A stretch of 8,229 nt of DNA. Origin: Planctomycetes bacterium RBG_16_43_13. GTDB lineage: Bacteria; Planctomycetota; MHYJ01. Location: assembly GCA_001828445.1 (NCBI GenBank), contig MHYJ01000030.1, positions 1 through 8,229 of the forward strand. The letters run 5' to 3'. Made by a program: the position numbers and the translations under genes. Shown one piece after another: positions 7,501-8,229 of this stretch (positions within the stretch are counted from its first letter, which is position 1; each line of letters begins with the position of its first letter). The notes beneath the pieces were generated by a model. The model was not told where the DNA came from, searched no databases, and saw only the letters and a program-made list of their open reading frames with translations.

Positions 7501-8229
7501 AGCCGGTGATAACGGCGGAGTTGTATACCTTAGCTGGACAGTGTCATCATCCGGAGATGTTACAGAGCAGCGGGTATACAGGGCAACAACATCCGGCGGT
7601 CCATATAGTCTGATTACAACGATTCCAAATAATACAATCAACAGCTATACAGATTCCACAGGTCTTATCAACGGTACAACATACTATTATGTTGTGCGTA
7701 CTTATGATGGAACACAGGAGTCAGTGAATTCTAATGAGGGTAGTGCAGCTCCCATAGATAATATTGTACCCATTACACCCACGGGATTGAATGCCTCAGA
7801 TGCAGCCGGTGATAACGGTGGAGCGATATTCCTTACCTGGGCAGTCTCGTCCTCGGGGGACGTTACACAACAGCGTGTATACAGGGCAACGACCTCAGGT
7901 GGACCCTATGGTATCGTGACTACTATAAGTAACAATACTACGGCTACATATACAGACAGTGGCCTTACAAACGGTACCAGTTACTATTATGTAGTCAGGG
8001 CTTTTGATGGAACACAGGAGTCAGTGAACTCTAATGAAAGCGGTGCTTCTCCAGTTGACAATACAGCTCCGAATGCACCAACGGCAGTAAGTGCCTCTGA
8101 TGTCGCCGGTGATAACGGCGGAGTGATATCCCTTAACTGGACAGTGTCTTTATCCGGAGATGCTTCACAGCAGCGGTTATACAGGGCAACGACTTCAGGT
8201 GGTCCATACAATCTGATTACAACAATTTT
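4583..8229 (+). CDS. Exported protein with a long tandem array of fibronectin type III-like repeats, C-terminus outside window
   Basis: The frame is open from ATG at 4583 to the right edge: 1215 complete codons without a stop. Residues 1-44 form a signal peptide with basic start (MVLKKS), a hydrophobic core (VVAYSLTWVAILLSLFQGIL) and likely cleavage after SRAWA. From residue 56 onward it is made of repeated units resembling fibronectin type III domains, with the pattern GDNGGAI-L-W, IYR, GGPY, YTDSTGLTNGTTYYYVVR and SNE. Such arrays act as spacers or binding surfaces in extracellular enzymes and adhesins; any enzymatic or anchor domain would lie beyond the window. ATG 4583 is the first start after an in-frame TGA at 4556-4558, and the signal peptide follows it directly. 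The Shine-Dalgarno is poor (AAGAAA only). It lies 39 bases after the preceding gene in the same frame, with no terminator between, so co-transcription is likely. Confidence 0.92.
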   Translation, partial: MVLKKSVSELLKTAAAVVAYSLTWVAILLSLFQGILITPSRAWAVTGGTTLSVVPAAPSGLLAVDTPSDNGNSINLSWTPSVTGGTTEQRIYRSVATGGPYSIVNTIPNNTTSTYTDSTGLTNGTTYYYVVRAFGGGQESGNSNEANTVPADNIAPNAPTVLSAADVAGDNGGAIVLNWTVSISTDVTQQRIYRGTATGGPYGTLVTTITNNTTSTYIDSIGLTDGTTYYYVIRAYDGTQESVDSSESNAIPINNPPNPPTVVIASDVTGDNGGAIVLNWTVSASTDVTQQRIYRGTAPGGPYPALVTTIVNNTTSAYSDTGLTNGTTYYYVVRTYDGTQESVNSNEGSAAPADNIAPNAPAGFSATDVAGDNGGAIVLNWTVSTSTDVTQQRIYRGTSSGGPYPASVTTIANNTTNTYTDIGRTNGTTYYYVVRAYDGTQESVNSNEGNAAPADNIIPNAPTVLNASDVGGDNGGVIALNWTVSSSGDVTEQRVYRATTSGGPYGIATTITNNTTSAYSDSGLTNGTSYYYVVRSFDGTQESVNSNESAASPADNIAPVAPSVVSAIDIPGDNGGAISLSWAVSPSGDVTQQRVYRATLSGGPFSLINTIVNNTTSGYTDSTGLTNGVTYYYVIRSYDGTQESVNSNEANAVPVDNIVPNAPAVVSASDVAGDNGGAISLSWTVSSSGDVTEQRIYRGTTIGGPYSLITTIYNNTTNGYTDSTGLTNGVTYYYVVRSYDGTQASVNSNEANAVPADNTVPNAPTVLIASDVAGDNGGAISLSWTVSSSGDVTQQRVYRSTTSGGPYGLITTILNNTTSSYTDSTGLTNGVTYYYVTRSYDGTQESVNSNESSAVPIDDPSSVPTGLSAADVAGDNGGAISLNWTVSSSGDVTEQRVYRATTTGGPYSLITTLFNNTTNNYTDSTGLTNGTTYYYVVRAFGGGQESGNSNEANASPLDNIVPNAPTAVSASDAAGDNGGVVYLSWTVSSSGDVTEQRVYRATTSGGPYSLITTIPNNTINSYTDSTGLINGTTYYYVVRTYDGTQESVNSNEGSAAPIDNIVPITPTGLNASDAAGDNGGAIFLTWAVSSSGDVTQQRVYRATTSGGPYGIVTTISNNTTATYTDSGLTNGTSYYYVVRAFDGTQESVNSNESGASPVDNTAPNAPTAVSASDVAGDNGGVISLNWTVSLSGDASQQRLYRATTSGGPYNLITTI
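4748..8229 (+). repeat. Tandem array of 12 coding repeats (FN3-like), 300-303 bases each
   Basis: Setting each unit to begin 22 codons before its conserved Trp, the units start at 4748, 5051, 5354, 5657, 5960, 6260, 6563, 6866, 7166, 7469, 7772 and 8072, the last cut by the window. Units 5, 8 and 11 are 300 bases and the other complete ones 303. The conserved Trp codons are at 4814, 5117, 5420, 5723, 6026, 6326, 6629, 6932, 7232, 7535, 7838 and 8138. Unit 1 is the most diverged (SDNGNSINLSW). Units 2-4 share IVLNW, DVTQQRIYRGT (or a close form) and STDV. Units 6-8 share ISLSW and GVTYYYV. All indels are whole codons, so the frame is under selection. Confidence 0.93.

Noticed and set aside
6202..8211. 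Four similar minus-strand open frames (6202-6408, 7084-7326, 7384-7641, 7987-8211) that look like a small paralogous family
   Set aside because: Their similarity is only the antisense image of the FN3-like repeats, and the plus frame is open throughout with clear domain motifs.
4748..8229. Regular 300-base periodicity, considered as a non-coding satellite or CRISPR-like array
   Set aside because: The period is far too long for CRISPR, there are no short direct repeats with unique spacers, and the frame is preserved with codon-sized indels, so these are protein repeats.
1730..8229. One single gene spanning both exported proteins with read-through of two stops
   Set aside because: The second part has its own complete signal peptide with an AxA-type cleavage site right after ATG 4583, and both TAG and TGA interrupt the frame in the short gap.

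Overview
The window holds parts of two divergent transcription units separated by a 356-base AT-rich gap. It looks like a bacterial chromosome or metagenomic contig of moderate GC. The evidence for a Gram-negative-type bacterium is a lipoprotein-like family 5 substrate-binding protein, a clear sigma-54 (-24/-12) promoter, and two large exported proteins built of beta-rich modules. Nothing allows a confident phylum call. Large fibronectin- and Ig-type secreted proteins with sigma-54 promoters occur in several deltaproteobacterial, Nitrospirota-like and candidate lineages, so that is only a guess.

Region 1 (1-1373, minus strand) is the N-terminal 457 residues of an OppA/DppA-type peptide-binding protein of an ABC importer. 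Its C-terminus runs off the left edge. Its start faces the gap, which holds an 8-bp-arm dyad with a third half-site close to the gene.

Region 2 (1374-1729) is regulatory. The dyad and a weak candidate promoter lie on the left. A near-consensus sigma-54 promoter (GG at 1614-1615, GC at 1626-1627) lies on the right and points at the plus-strand genes. The roughly 90-base leader that would follow contains a four-codon open frame (Met-Arg-Tyr-stop) with a strong Shine-Dalgarno, then a small hairpin that shows an AAGGA in its loop just before the real start.

Region 3 (1730-4543, plus) encodes a 937-residue exported protein. It has a long signal peptide, an N-terminal beta domain ending in the motif YPIVVDP, seven WD40-like blade repeats that probably form one beta-propeller, and then IPT/TIG, He_PIG-like and BIG2-like Ig domains. 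The last domain stops early.

Region 4 (4583-8229, plus, open at the right edge) begins 39 bases later in the same frame. It encodes a second exported protein of at least 1215 residues: a 44-residue signal peptide followed by at least 12 tandem fibronectin type III-like units of 100-101 residues. The units fall into subfamilies and share mosaic variants, which points to recent amplification and recombination.

No terminator is seen between the two plus-strand genes, so they are probably one sigma-54-dependent operon for cell-surface or secreted proteins, perhaps for adhesion or polymer binding. That function is inferred from architecture. The peptide-binding protein is a divergent neighbour with no proven link to them.
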